From: Chitinophaga pinensis | GTDB lineage: Bacteria > Pseudomonadota > Gammaproteobacteria > Burkholderiales > Burkholderiaceae_C | Reading direction: 5' to 3' | Assembly (NCBI GenBank): GCA_943326015.2 | Contig: CALPRQ020000001.1 | Coordinates: 1-64,000 of the forward strand | Length of the DNA: 64,000 nucleotides | Shown here: positions 16,723 through 24,969 of the stretch, piece by piece | Layout of the letters: the number at the start of each line of letters is the position of its first letter | How positions within the stretch are numbered: position 1 is the first letter of the stretch | The notes under the pieces: model-generated | The model's database searches: none | Seen by the model: only the letters and a program-made list of their open reading frames with translations | Told to the model about the DNA's origin: nothing | Position numbers and translations under genes: made by a program

Positions 16723-17730
16723 TTAGTGGGCAGTGCCCGTCGCCACCACCGGCATGGCGGCGGATGCGGCTGGCACGGGGCGTTGCGGGCGGCCCAGGAA
16801 CAGGCGGCCGAGCAGTCCGGCCAGGCCGGTGGGCGAGAACACGATCACCGTGATCAGCGCGACGCCGAAGATCGCCATCCAGTGGTTGGCCAGGTCGCCC
16901 AGGATGTCCTTGAACAGGAAATAGACGATGGCGCCCAGCGCCGGCCCCCACAGGGCCTTGGGACCGCCGACCACGACCATCATCAGCGCCACGCCCGACA
17001 GGCTCCAGTGCAGGTTCTCGGGCGAGACGAAGCCGGTGTTGAGCGCCGACAGCAGGCCGGCCAGGCCGGTCACGACACCCGACAGGGCATAGACCGCCGC
17101 GCGCGGCACCAGGGTGCGGATGCCGATGAAGCGCGCGCGCTCCTCGTTGTCGCGCACCGCCTCGGTGATGCTGCCGAAGCGGCTGCGCAGCAGCAGCGTC
17201 AGCGCCAGCAGCACCACGACCAGCGTGCCCCAGCAGAGCAGGAACATGTTGCCGGGCTTGAGCAACTGGGACTGCGCGACGCCGAACAGGGTGGACGGCC
17301 AGTCGATGTTCATGCCGTCGGCGCCGCCGGTCAGGCCGCGCGAGCGCGAGGCGGTCAGGAAGGCCATCTGGCCGATCGCCAGCGTCAGCATGCCGAAGGC
17401 CACGCCCGGCACCCGCACGATGACCAGGCCGATCACGAAGGCCGCCAGCGCCAGGCCGACCAGGGTGACGAGGATCGCGGCCTCGGCCGGCATCAGCTTC
17501 AATTGCAGCAGGATGCCCAGGCAGTAGCCCGAGCTGCCGAAGAACAGCGCATGGCCGAAGCTGACCATGCCGTTCTGGCGCAGCAGCAGGCCGACGCCAC
17601 TGGCGAACAAGGCGTAGATCACGGCCTGCGTCAGCAGCGAGAGCAAGGTGCCCGAGCTCACGAAGCTGGCGATGGCGGCGCCCGCAGCCAGCGCGGCGAG
17701 CGTGACCAGACTGAGTTTTTGGTTTTTCAT
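16723..17730 (-). CDS. livM: ABC transporter permease, LivM type
   Basis: A protein of 335 aa with multiple hydrophobic helices and the LivM/H permease signature region (ERARFIGIRTLVPRAAVYALSGVVTGLAGLL). Channel subunit together with LivH. The start at 17730 has GGAGACACAAG directly upstream; an ATG ten codons earlier lacks a ribosome site. 20 bp separate it from livG. Confidence 0.88.
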   Translation of the reverse strand: MKNQKLSLVTLAALAAGAAIASFVSSGTLLSLLTQAVIYALFASGVGLLLRQNGMVSFGHALFFGSSGYCLGILLQLKLMPAEAAILVTLVGLALAAFVIGLVIVRVPGVAFGMLTLAIGQMAFLTASRSRGLTGGADGMNIDWPSTLFGVAQSQLLKPGNMFLLCWGTLVVVLLALTLLLRSRFGSITEAVRDNEERARFIGIRTLVPRAAVYALSGVVTGLAGLLSALNTGFVSPENLHWSLSGVALMMVVVGGPKALWGPALGAIVYFLFKDILGDLANHWMAIFGVALITVIVFSPTGLAGLLGRLFLGRPQRPVPAASAAMPVVATGTAH

Positions 17731-17763
17731 CTTGTGTCTCCTGGGGTGGGAATCCGTCAAGGA

Positions 17764-18615
17764 TCAGGTGCGGCTGCCAGCGAAACCGGCCGGCTTCCAG
17801 ATCAGGATGGCCACCATCAGCACGAAGGGCAGCAGCATGGCCAGATCGGGCAGGTAGACCGCGCCGAGCGCCTGCACCATGCCCAGCACCATCGCGGCGA
17901 TGAAGGCGCCGGCCAGCGAGCCGAGGCCGCCGACCACCACCACCACGAAGGAATCGATGATCACGTCGCTGCTCATCGACGGCGACAGCGACAGGAAGGG
18001 CGCCGCCACCACGCCGGCCAGGCCGGCCAGCGCCGTGCCCAGGCCGACCACGCCGGCCGACAGCGCATCGGTGTTGACGCCCTGCATCGCGGTGGTGGTC
18101 GGATCGGTGCTGGCGGCGCGCACGAACAGGCCGTACTTGGACTGGCGCAGCCACAGGCTCAGGCCCAGCGCGACGGCCGCGCCGACCACGATCACCGCGA
18201 TCCGGTAGGCCGGCACCGAGGTGCCGAACAGATCGACCGTGAAGTTCAGCAGCTCGGGCGTGGGCACCGACAGGTTGCTCTTGCCCCAGACCGTCTGTAC
18301 GAAGTCCTCGATCACCAGCAGCAGGCCGAAGGTGACCAGCACCACGGTCAGCGGATCGCGGTCCTGCAGCAGCCTAAAGCCGTAGCGGTCGAGCAGCACG
18401 CCGAACAGCGCCATGATGGCCGGCGCCGCGACCAGCGCGACCCAGAAATTGCTCTGCGTCGCGATCGAATAGCCCAGGTAGGCGCCCAGCATGTAGAGCG
18501 AGCCGTGGGCGAAGTTCACGACCCGGCGCAGGCCGTAGATCAGCGCCAGCCCCGAGCACATCACGATCAGCAATGCCCCGTAGACCAGGCCGTTGAACAG
18601 GTTGATGGTCAACAT
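17764..18615 (-). CDS. livH: ABC transporter permease, LivH type
   Basis: A protein of 283 aa. NLFNGLVYGALLIVMCSGLALIYGL at the N-terminus and VNFAHGSLYMLGAY are typical LivH features; about eight membrane helices follow. First transporter gene of the set, preceded by GGAGACAAAGAG. 33 bp precede livM. Confidence 0.9.
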   Translation of the reverse strand: MLTINLFNGLVYGALLIVMCSGLALIYGLRRVVNFAHGSLYMLGAYLGYSIATQSNFWVALVAAPAIMALFGVLLDRYGFRLLQDRDPLTVVLVTFGLLLVIEDFVQTVWGKSNLSVPTPELLNFTVDLFGTSVPAYRIAVIVVGAAVALGLSLWLRQSKYGLFVRAASTDPTTTAMQGVNTDALSAGVVGLGTALAGLAGVVAAPFLSLSPSMSSDVIIDSFVVVVVGGLGSLAGAFIAAMVLGMVQALGAVYLPDLAMLLPFVLMVAILIWKPAGFAGSRT

Positions 18616-18648
18616 CTCTTTGTCTCCTTGTAATGAATCTCGGACGCC

Positions 18649-19473
18649 TCAGAGCGGCGCCAGCGCGCTCTCGGGCGCGCCGAGTGCGGTCCAGCCGCCA
18701 TCGACGCTCAGGGTGGCGCCGGTGACGAAGCTGGCGGTGGACGAGGCCAGGAAGGCGATCGCCTCGGCCAGCTCGACCGGCTCAGCCATGCGCCCCAGCG
18801 GCGTGCGCCGCGCGATGCCCGGGCCGTCGATCGCGCCCTTTTGCGCCAGGTCGGCTACCAGGGCCGTCGCGACGTAGCCGGGAGCGACGGCGTTGACACG
18901 GATGCCCTCGCGCGCCCACTCGACCGCCAGGGCGCGGGTCATGCCGAGCACCCCGGCCTTGGCCGCGCTGTAGGCGTTGCGCCCCGGAATGCCGCCGAAG
19001 CTGGCGATCGAACCGATGTTGACGATGGCGCCGCGGTTGCCGCGAGCATCGCGCGGCTGCTGGCGCATCCGGTCGATCACGGCCTGGCTCATCAGGAAGC
19101 TGCCGCGCAGGTGCACGGCCAGCACGCGGTCGAAGGCGGCCGCGCTCTGCTCCAGCGTGGGCGCGGTCTGGTCGGCAATGCCGGCGTTGTTGACCAGGGC
19201 GTCGAGGCGACCGAAGCGGGCCGCGACCGCCGCCACGGCGGCCTGCACGCTGTCGCCATCGCTGACATCGCAGCCCAGCCCCAGATGCGCGGACCCCAGC
19301 TCGGCGGCACGCGCCACGGCGGCTTCAGCGCGCAGGTCCAGCAGCGCGACGCTCCAGCCGCGCGCGGCCAGCAGGCAGGCCGTGGCCCAGCCGATGCCGT
19401 CGGCGGCGCCGGTGATCAGCGCCACCGGCGCGTCCTGAGGTGAATTCGCCCCATTACCGATTGAATCTGTCAT
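18649..19473 (-). CDS. Short-chain dehydrogenase/reductase (SDR)
   Basis: A protein of 274 aa, classical SDR. TGAADGIGWA binds the dinucleotide, NNAGIAD is present, catalytic Ser is in IGSIASFGG, and YSAAK supplies Tyr and Lys. The C-terminal TLSVDGGWTA is typical. The start at 19473 follows GGAGGAGACAAGAA; an upstream ATG at 19518 lacks support. It is co-transcribed with the third KstD-like flavoprotein and the ABC transporter, suggesting it makes or reduces the ring ketone on which the flavoprotein acts (inference). Confidence 0.87.
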   Translation of the reverse strand: MTDSIGNGANSPQDAPVALITGAADGIGWATACLLAARGWSVALLDLRAEAAVARAAELGSAHLGLGCDVSDGDSVQAAVAAVAARFGRLDALVNNAGIADQTAPTLEQSAAAFDRVLAVHLRGSFLMSQAVIDRMRQQPRDARGNRGAIVNIGSIASFGGIPGRNAYSAAKAGVLGMTRALAVEWAREGIRVNAVAPGYVATALVADLAQKGAIDGPGIARRTPLGRMAEPVELAEAIAFLASSTASFVTGATLSVDGGWTALGAPESALAPL

Positions 19474-19528
19474 TTCTTGTCTCCTCCGCGCCGCGGCATC
19501 CGTGCGCCGCCGCTGCATGAAATCGGAA

Positions 19529-19885
19529 TCAGGCGCTGCGCGGTACCCAGGCCGCCAGCTCGACCGCCTTGATCAGGCGCGTTTCCTGCGCCGTGATCAG
19601 GTGGCCGGAGGCCGCCAGGTAGGCCGGAAAGTCCGGATGGGTGTCGCGCGCCCGGCAGCGGCGCTCGTAGTCGGCCAGGTCGTCGTAGGCCCACAGGTGC
19701 ACGAACTGGTTCTGTGGCCCGACCAGGCTGGTATAGAAGCCGACCGGATGGCCCAGCGTCTGCAGCAGCACCGGCAGCGCGAGGCGGTTGAACACCTCCA
19801 GGAACTCCGGCATCTTGCGCAGCGCGATGGTGTAGATCCGGTGGTCGATCAGGGTCTTGCCCGTGGGCGGGATCAAGGCGCTCAT
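19529..19885 (-). CDS. Single-domain NIPSNAP protein
   Basis: A protein of 118 aa. IDHRIYTIALRKMPEFLEVFNRLALPVL, here split as DHRIYTIAL and PEFLEVFNRL, is the NIPSNAP opening; GFYTSLVGPQNQFVHLWAY is the second half. It overlaps the end of the flavoprotein gene by 4 bp, so the two are translationally coupled. A KstD-like gene followed by a NIPSNAP gene occurs twice in this window (also at 6477-8901), implying a functional link, perhaps as a dimeric barrel that binds the unstable product. Confidence 0.8.
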   Translation of the reverse strand: MSALIPPTGKTLIDHRIYTIALRKMPEFLEVFNRLALPVLLQTLGHPVGFYTSLVGPQNQFVHLWAYDDLADYERRCRARDTHPDFPAYLAASGHLITAQETRLIKAVELAAWVPRSA

Positions 19886-21663
19886 GCCGTCACCTCGGTG
19901 GCGGTGGCAGTTGAGCGCGCCACGGGCCTGGCGCCGGCAACCTGCCGCACAACCGGCGCGGCCTTGCCCTGAGCCCGGTCGGCGATATGGTGGGCCGTGA
20001 CGTAGCCAAACGTCATGTTCGGCCCATGGGTGATGCCGGCGCCGGGGTAGTTGCCGCCCATGATGCTGGCGCGGTCGTTGCCCACCGCATAGAGACCATC
20101 GATCTTGCTGCCATCGCGCTTGAGCACTTCACCGACCACGCTGGTCTGGATGCCGTCGAAAGTGCCGAGGTCGCCCATGATGACCTTGACTGCGTAGAAC
20201 GGACCGGTCTGCACCGGCGCCACGCAGGGATTGGGCTGATTCTCGGGGTCGGCCAGGTAGCGGTTGAACGCCGTGCTGCCGCGGCCGAAGGCCGGGTCCT
20301 GGCCCTTGACTGCGCCGACGTTGTACTCGCGCACGGTCCGTTCCAGGCCGGCGGCGTCCACGCCGGTCACGCGCGCCAGGTCGGCCAGGGTCTTGCCCTC
20401 GAACAGGTAGCCGTTCTTGATGAAGCGGCCGATCGGCATCGGTGCCGGTTTGACGAAACCCAGGCCGTACTTGCCCAGCGTCGGCTTGTCGCAGATCAGC
20501 CACATCGCGGTCTCGTCCAGCTCCTGGCAGGCCTGGACCATGGCCAGGCCGACATCATGGTAGGAATTGGACTCGTTGGTGAAACGCTTGCCGTTCTTGA
20601 GCACGCCGATGATGCCGGGCTTGTAGCGGTCCAGCAGGTGCGGGAAAACGCCGATCTCGCCATTGCCGTAATCGACCTTGGTCACCGGCATCCAGGCCGC
20701 GCTGTCCTGGAAGCGGATATCGACCACCGCGCCGGCGGCCTCGGCCATGTTGACGCCATCGCCGGTGTTGCCGACCGGCGTCGGCGACAGGTGCTGGTGG
20801 CCGCGCTTGAGATGCGGATAAGCCTGGGTGATGCGCTTGACATCGTGCGGAAAGCCACCGGCCGCCAGCACCACGCCGTGGCGCGCGGTGAGGCGGCGCT
20901 CGCCGTCCGCGCCGCCGGCGAGCACGCCGATGGCCTGGCCATCCTCGATCAGGATCTGCTTGGCCGGCGTGCTGGTCAGGATCGGGATGCCCAGGTCCAG
21001 CGCCGACTTGGCCAGGCGCGCGGCCAGCGCGTTGCCGCTGGTCACGTTGATGGCGCGGCGGTACAGCGCGAGCTCCTTCAGGTGGTTGGCCAGGCGCTTG
21101 GCGACGTAGACGAAGGAGGTCAGCGACTTGGTGGCACGGAAGAAATGCTTGAGGTCGGCATTCGACGAGTTGAACATCATCCCGATGAAGGTGATGGTCT
21201 TGAGCGGCGGCTTCAGGCGCGCCATGTCCTTGCCGAGACCGCGGATGTCGTAAGGCTCGGCCAGGATGGAGCGGCCGATCTCGACGCCGCCCGGCCGGTT
21301 CGGGTGGTAGTCGGGGTAGAGCGTCGGGATGAACTTCATCGAGGTTTCACGCTCGAAGAATTCCACCATCCTGGGGCCGTTCTCGATGAAGGCGTTGACG
21401 GCCTCCGCGTCGTAGAACGCACCGGTCTCCTCCATCATGTAGCGGCGCACGGCCTCGGCGCTGTCGGCCGGGTTCTGCTTGCGGCCGTGGGGATTGAGCG
21501 GAATCCACAGCACGCCGCCCGACAGCGCGGTGGTGCCGCCGAAGACCGGCTCCTTTTCCAGCACGACCACGTCCAGGCCGCGCTTCTTGGCGGTGATCGC
21601 GGCGGACAGGCCGGCCGAGCCGGTGCCGACGACGATCAGGTCACATTCAAAGTTGTTCGACAT
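19882..21663 (-). CDS. FAD-dependent KstD-like dehydrogenase (paralogue 3)
   Basis: A protein of 593 aa. VVGTGSAGLSAAITAKK is the FAD motif (about residues 11-27) and FGGTTALSGGVLWIP follows. Tyr368 (NESNSYHDV) and Tyr539...Gly543 (NYPGAGITHGPNMTFGY) match KstD catalytic positions. The C-terminal about 30 residues are an Ala/Arg-rich tail not seen in the other two paralogues. GGGAGAACGAA precedes the ATG. The operon also carries two SDRs, a NIPSNAP protein and an ABC importer: a complete unit for taking up a cyclic alcohol acid, oxidising it to a ketone and desaturating it (inference). Confidence 0.82.
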   Translation of the reverse strand: MSNNFECDLIVVGTGSAGLSAAITAKKRGLDVVVLEKEPVFGGTTALSGGVLWIPLNPHGRKQNPADSAEAVRRYMMEETGAFYDAEAVNAFIENGPRMVEFFERETSMKFIPTLYPDYHPNRPGGVEIGRSILAEPYDIRGLGKDMARLKPPLKTITFIGMMFNSSNADLKHFFRATKSLTSFVYVAKRLANHLKELALYRRAINVTSGNALAARLAKSALDLGIPILTSTPAKQILIEDGQAIGVLAGGADGERRLTARHGVVLAAGGFPHDVKRITQAYPHLKRGHQHLSPTPVGNTGDGVNMAEAAGAVVDIRFQDSAAWMPVTKVDYGNGEIGVFPHLLDRYKPGIIGVLKNGKRFTNESNSYHDVGLAMVQACQELDETAMWLICDKPTLGKYGLGFVKPAPMPIGRFIKNGYLFEGKTLADLARVTGVDAAGLERTVREYNVGAVKGQDPAFGRGSTAFNRYLADPENQPNPCVAPVQTGPFYAVKVIMGDLGTFDGIQTSVVGEVLKRDGSKIDGLYAVGNDRASIMGGNYPGAGITHGPNMTFGYVTAHHIADRAQGKAAPVVRQVAGARPVARSTATATEVTA

Positions 21664-21680
21664 TTCGTTCTCCCAGGAGG

Positions 21681-22493
21681 TCAGGCAAGCTTGTTGAAGC
21701 CGGGGCGCGGCACCATGTCCATCAGCATGGAACTCATGCCGCCATCGACCACGATCTCGGCGGCGTTGACGTAGGCCGAGCGCGGGCTGGCCAGGAACAG
21801 CGCCACATCGGCGATGTCCTGCGGTTCGCCGACCCGGCGGCTAGCGGTCACGGCGGCGCGCTTGGCCTCGAAGCCCGGCTCCTCGTAGAACCTGGCCGAC
21901 AGCGCGGTGCGGATCATGCCGGGACAGATCGCGTTGCTGCGCAGGCCCTGCGGACCCCACTCGACCGCCAGCTGACGCGACATCAGCAGCACGCCGGCCT
22001 TGCTCGCGCTGTAGGCGCCGCTGCCGGTCTGCGGAAACAGGCCCGAGATCGACGCCACGTTGACGATGCTGCCCAGTCCATTGCGGCGCATCGGTTCGGC
22101 AAAGGCGCGTGCACACAGCAGGTAGCCGGTCAGGTTGACCGACAGCACCGCATTCCAGTCTTCCAGACTGACGTCGGCCAGGTTGCCCGAACGCAGCAGA
22201 CCGGCGTTGTTGATCAGCGCGTGGCAGTCGCCGAGTTCGGCCTGCACCTGTTGCGCGGCCGCCGCGACGCTGGCCTCGCTGCCGATGTCGCAACCGACCG
22301 CCAGCGCCACCGCACCCTCGGCGCGCAGCGCGGCAGCACCCTGCTCGGCGCCCGCGGCATCGCGGTCCAGCAGCGCCACCCGCGCTCCAACGGCCGCCAG
22401 GCTGCGGGCCACGGCGGCCCCGATGCCGCTGGCCGCCCCGGTCACCACGCAGACCCGGCCTTGCAAACCCAACCAATCCTGATCACTGATCAT
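21681..22493 (-). CDS. Short-chain dehydrogenase/reductase (SDR), first gene of the leftward operon
   Basis: A protein of 270 aa. TGAASGIGAA, NNAGLL, Ser in VASISGLFP, YSASK, and AEIVVDGGM at the end are the classical SDR set. The open frame extends upstream to 22856, but that part is antisense to the AraC gene. The start at 22493 follows AGCAGGAG. It sits directly behind the palindromic operator at 22534-22550. Confidence 0.86.
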   Translation of the reverse strand: MISDQDWLGLQGRVCVVTGAASGIGAAVARSLAAVGARVALLDRDAAGAEQGAAALRAEGAVALAVGCDIGSEASVAAAAQQVQAELGDCHALINNAGLLRSGNLADVSLEDWNAVLSVNLTGYLLCARAFAEPMRRNGLGSIVNVASISGLFPQTGSGAYSASKAGVLLMSRQLAVEWGPQGLRSNAICPGMIRTALSARFYEEPGFEAKRAAVTASRRVGEPQDIADVALFLASPRSAYVNAAEIVVDGGMSSMLMDMVPRPGFNKLA

Positions 22494-22533
22494 CCCATCA
22501 ACTCCTGCTGCTAATAGCTGCGGATTGTTGATT

Positions 22534-22550
22534 CTGGAATGACATTCCAG
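22534..22550. promoter_or_regulatory. Perfect 17-bp palindrome in the divergent SDR/AraC promoter
   Basis: CTGGAATGACATTCCAG is perfectly symmetrical about A22542. Its core 15-mer matches 13 of 15 positions with 5377-5391 in the other divergent promoter of the cluster. A likely operator, for the IclR protein at 5631 or less likely the adjacent AraC protein. Confidence 0.65.
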
Positions 22551-22601
22551 CTTGACGATTCCTGCCAACAACAGGACAATTCGTGCAAAATCAAGCGACC
22601 C

Positions 22602-23537
22602 ATGAAGCATCCAAGGGTTATCCCTAACTACGATCTCTACGGCGACCAGGCCTCGTCCGCCTGGGTTGACTCGTTCAACTTCGAGTGGATTCCGCAGCGC
22701 TCGAACCCCTACAACTGGGTGATCCAGCCGCACCGCCACGACAGCTTCATCCAGCTCCTCCACCTCACCTCGGGTCAGGTCGAATTTCTCATTGATGACA
22801 AGCATTTGCGTGGACATGGGCCGTGCCTGCTGGTCGTGCCGGCAGGGCATGTGCACGGCTTTCGCTTCACGCCCGACGTCGACGGGCCGGTGGTCACGGC
22901 GGCCCAGAAGACACTGGAATCGGTGGCCTCGATCACGCTGCCGGAACTGCTCGACACCCTACGCAAGCCGCAGCTGATCATCCTGCAGGACGAAATGCGC
23001 TATGTGGACCAGCTGATGCCGCTGTTCCTGGCGCTTGAGCAGGAAAGCCGCGCCCACGCGCCCGGCCATGTGGCGGCCAGCACCTCGCTGCTGCTGGCCC
23101 TGATGGTCCAGGTCCACCGCATCGCCCAGGTGCTGGAAGCCAGCGGCGAGGCCCCGCACCAGCCGGTGTCGCGCCGGGCGCGCCAGATCGAGCGCTTCCG
23201 GACCCTGCTGGACCGCGAATTCCGCCAGCACAAGCCACTGCGGGCCTATGCCGACCAGCTCGGCATGACGCCGGGCCAGCTCTCGCGCCTGTGCCGCGAA
23301 ACGCTGGGCATGTCGGGTCTGGACGTGATCAACGCGCGCCTGCTGCACGAGGCCCAGCGCGAACTGGTCTATACCCTGCTGCCGATCAAGCAGCTGGCCG
23401 GGGTGCTCGGCTTTGCCGACGACGCCTATTTCAGCCGCTTCTTCCGCAAGCACACGGGCTTGAGCCCGACCGAGTTCCGGGCCCAGGCACTGGCGCAATT
23501 GAACCAGCAGCGTCAGGCCGAAACACCGGCCTCCTGA
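22602..23537 (+). CDS. AraC-family regulator (PobR/HpaA-like)
   Basis: A protein of 311 aa. A cupin-like N-terminal sensor domain (IQPHRHDSFIQLLHLTSGQVEFLID as HRHDSF...GQVEF, then LLVVPAGHVHGF) precedes a C-terminal AraC HTH (about residues 205-300) with YADQLGMTPGQLSRLC and LGFADDAYFSRFFRKHTGLSPTEFR. This arrangement is typical of activators of hydroxybenzoate/hydroxyphenylacetate catabolism. The start at 22602 fits family N-termini; earlier ATGs overlap the palindromic operator. Divergent from the SDR-FAD-ABC operon that it probably controls. Confidence 0.85.
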   Translation: MKHPRVIPNYDLYGDQASSAWVDSFNFEWIPQRSNPYNWVIQPHRHDSFIQLLHLTSGQVEFLIDDKHLRGHGPCLLVVPAGHVHGFRFTPDVDGPVVTAAQKTLESVASITLPELLDTLRKPQLIILQDEMRYVDQLMPLFLALEQESRAHAPGHVAASTSLLLALMVQVHRIAQVLEASGEAPHQPVSRRARQIERFRTLLDREFRQHKPLRAYADQLGMTPGQLSRLCRETLGMSGLDVINARLLHEAQRELVYTLLPIKQLAGVLGFADDAYFSRFFRKHTGLSPTEFRAQALAQLNQQRQAETPAS

Positions 23538-23616
23538 GGCGGTGCAAGGGCCTTCTCAAGCCCCGCGCCAGGCGCACCCCGGGTTTTGGAGCATCACAAT
23601 GATGGTTCGACGCCCG

Positions 23617-23644
23617 TATACTGAAAAAATGAACGAACCAGTAC
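23617..23644 (+). promoter_or_regulatory. TetR promoter -10 and operator overlapping the start codon
   Basis: TATACT (23617-23622) lies seven bases before the ATG at 23629, so the transcript may be leaderless. AACGAACCAGTAC (23632-23644) matches AACTAACCAGTTC at 24365 in 11 of 13 positions, consistent with autoregulation. Confidence 0.5.
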
Positions 23645-24312
23645 ATTCACTCACGACCAAGCCACAGACTGGCCGTGCCTCCGCGAGGGAAGCGACCCGG
23701 ACCAACGACCCCGAGCGCACCAAGGCCAACATCCTGGCGGTCGCCGAGCAGGAGTTCGGCGAGAAAGGGCTGGCTGGCGCGCGCATCGACGAGATCGCGT
23801 CTGCGACCCAGACCAGCAAGCGCATGATCTACTACTACTTCGGCAGCAAGGAGGGGCTCTACCTTGCCGTGCTGGAGGAGTCCTACCGCAGGATCCGGCA
23901 GGAAGAAACCGATCTGCACCTCGAAAGTCTGGCGCCCGAGGCCGCGCTGCGCCGCCTGGTCGGCTTCACCTTCGACCGCCATTTGCGCAACGAGAACTAT
24001 GTCCGGATCGTGATGTCGGAAAACATCCACCGCGGCCAGTTCATGCGCCAGAGCCAGTACATCCAGGACCTCAACGTGCCGGCGATCGACGCGATCCGCG
24101 AGCTCTACCAGCGCGGCGTGGCCGGCGGCGTGTTCCGCCCGGGGCTGGACCCGGTCGACATCCACGCCTCGATCTCGGCGCTGTCCTTCTTCAACGTCTC
24201 GAACCGGCACACCTTCGGCCTGATCTTCAAGCTCGATACCGCCTCGCCCGACTACCAGGCGCAGCGACGCAACAGCGTGATCGACATGGTCTGGCGCCAC
24301 CTGCGCAGCTGA
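23629..24312 (+). CDS. TetR-family regulator of the TRAP/quinate-type module
   Basis: A protein of 227 aa from the ATG at 23629. HTH about residues 30-75: ILAVAEQEFGEKGLAGARIDEIA... and TSKRMIYYYFGSKEGLYLAVLEE. The C-terminal domain is all helical with a hydrophobic ligand site. Two further in-frame ATGs lie upstream (23599 and 23602), but the -10 box lies between them and 23629. Three copies of a motif shared by its own start region, the TRAP operon and aroQ suggest it represses all three. Confidence 0.87.
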   Translation: MNEPVHSLTTKPQTGRASAREATRTNDPERTKANILAVAEQEFGEKGLAGARIDEIASATQTSKRMIYYYFGSKEGLYLAVLEESYRRIRQEETDLHLESLAPEAALRRLVGFTFDRHLRNENYVRIVMSENIHRGQFMRQSQYIQDLNVPAIDAIRELYQRGVAGGVFRPGLDPVDIHASISALSFFNVSNRHTFGLIFKLDTASPDYQAQRRNSVIDMVWRHLRS

Positions 24313-24364
24313 ACCCGGCCGATCGCCCTGCGACCTCGATTTAGGGTTTTCACTTACATTCAAA

Positions 24365-24377
24365 AACTAACCAGTTC
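24365..24377 (+). promoter_or_regulatory. Putative TetR operator upstream of the TRAP operon
   Basis: AACTAACCAGTTC, with AACT/AGTT symmetry, 30 bp before dctQ. Followed by GTAC, as at the aroQ site. Confidence 0.55.
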
Positions 24378-24406
24378 GTACAATTCGCGCATCCAAGGAG
24401 ATTCTC

Positions 24407-24940
24407 ATGCTTCAAAAACTCATAGATGCGATAGCGAAGCTGCTGTCGCTGCTGATGGTGGCATCGCTGGCACTGATGGTGGTGCTGGTGTTCACGAACG
24501 TGGTGCTGCGCTACGGCTTCAACTCGGGGCTGACGCTGTCGGAAGAGTTGTCACGCTGGCTGTTCGTCTGGATGACCTTCCTGGGCGCATTCGTCGGGCT
24601 GCGCGACCACACGCACCTGGGCACGGACACGCTGGTCGCGCGCCTGGGCGTGACGGGCAAGAAGGCGTGCTTCGTCGTCGCTCATGTGCTGATGCTGTTC
24701 ATGTGCTGGCTGATGTTTCAGGGTTCGTGGGCGCAGTTCCAGATCAACCTGGAGACGACGAGTCCGGTGATGGAAGTCTCGATGGGCTGGTTCTTCGCAT
24801 CGGGCGTGCTGTTCTCGGCGCTGGCCGGGCTGGTACTGGTCAACGAGCTGTTCAAACTCGCGACCGGACAGCTGGCCGAGCAGGATCTGATCGGCGTGAC
24901 CGAATCCGACGACATGCCGCACGGCGAGCCGCACAACTGA
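24407..24940 (+). CDS. dctQ: TRAP transporter small permease (DctQ)
   Basis: A protein of 177 aa with four hydrophobic helices. NVVLRYGFNSGLTLSEELSRWLFVWMTFLGA, seen as VVLRYGFN...EELSRWLFVW, is the DctQ signature. AAGGAG precedes the ATG. It forms the membrane complex with DctM for secondary uptake of a carboxylate driven by ion gradients. Confidence 0.9.
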   Translation: MLQKLIDAIAKLLSLLMVASLALMVVLVFTNVVLRYGFNSGLTLSEELSRWLFVWMTFLGAFVGLRDHTHLGTDTLVARLGVTGKKACFVVAHVLMLFMCWLMFQGSWAQFQINLETTSPVMEVSMGWFFASGVLFSALAGLVLVNELFKLATGQLAEQDLIGVTESDDMPHGEPHN

Positions 24941-24969
24941 GCCCGGTGGCCGAAAACTAGGAGAAACAG

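Noticed and set aside
15983-18154. A 723-codon frame that would fuse a long N-terminal part to LivG
   Set aside because: The upstream part is out of frame with livM and livH; the LivG start at 16702 has a ribosome site and the correct family length.
2791-21663. Steroid degradation cluster
   Set aside because: KstD-like flavoproteins suggest it, but no steroid monooxygenase, hydrolase, ring-cleavage or side-chain genes are present, while hydroaromatic-acid enzymes are.
23542-23628. Upstream start for the TetR gene
   Set aside because: The stretch contains the probable -10 box and has no homologous look; 23629 gives a normal TetR N-terminus.
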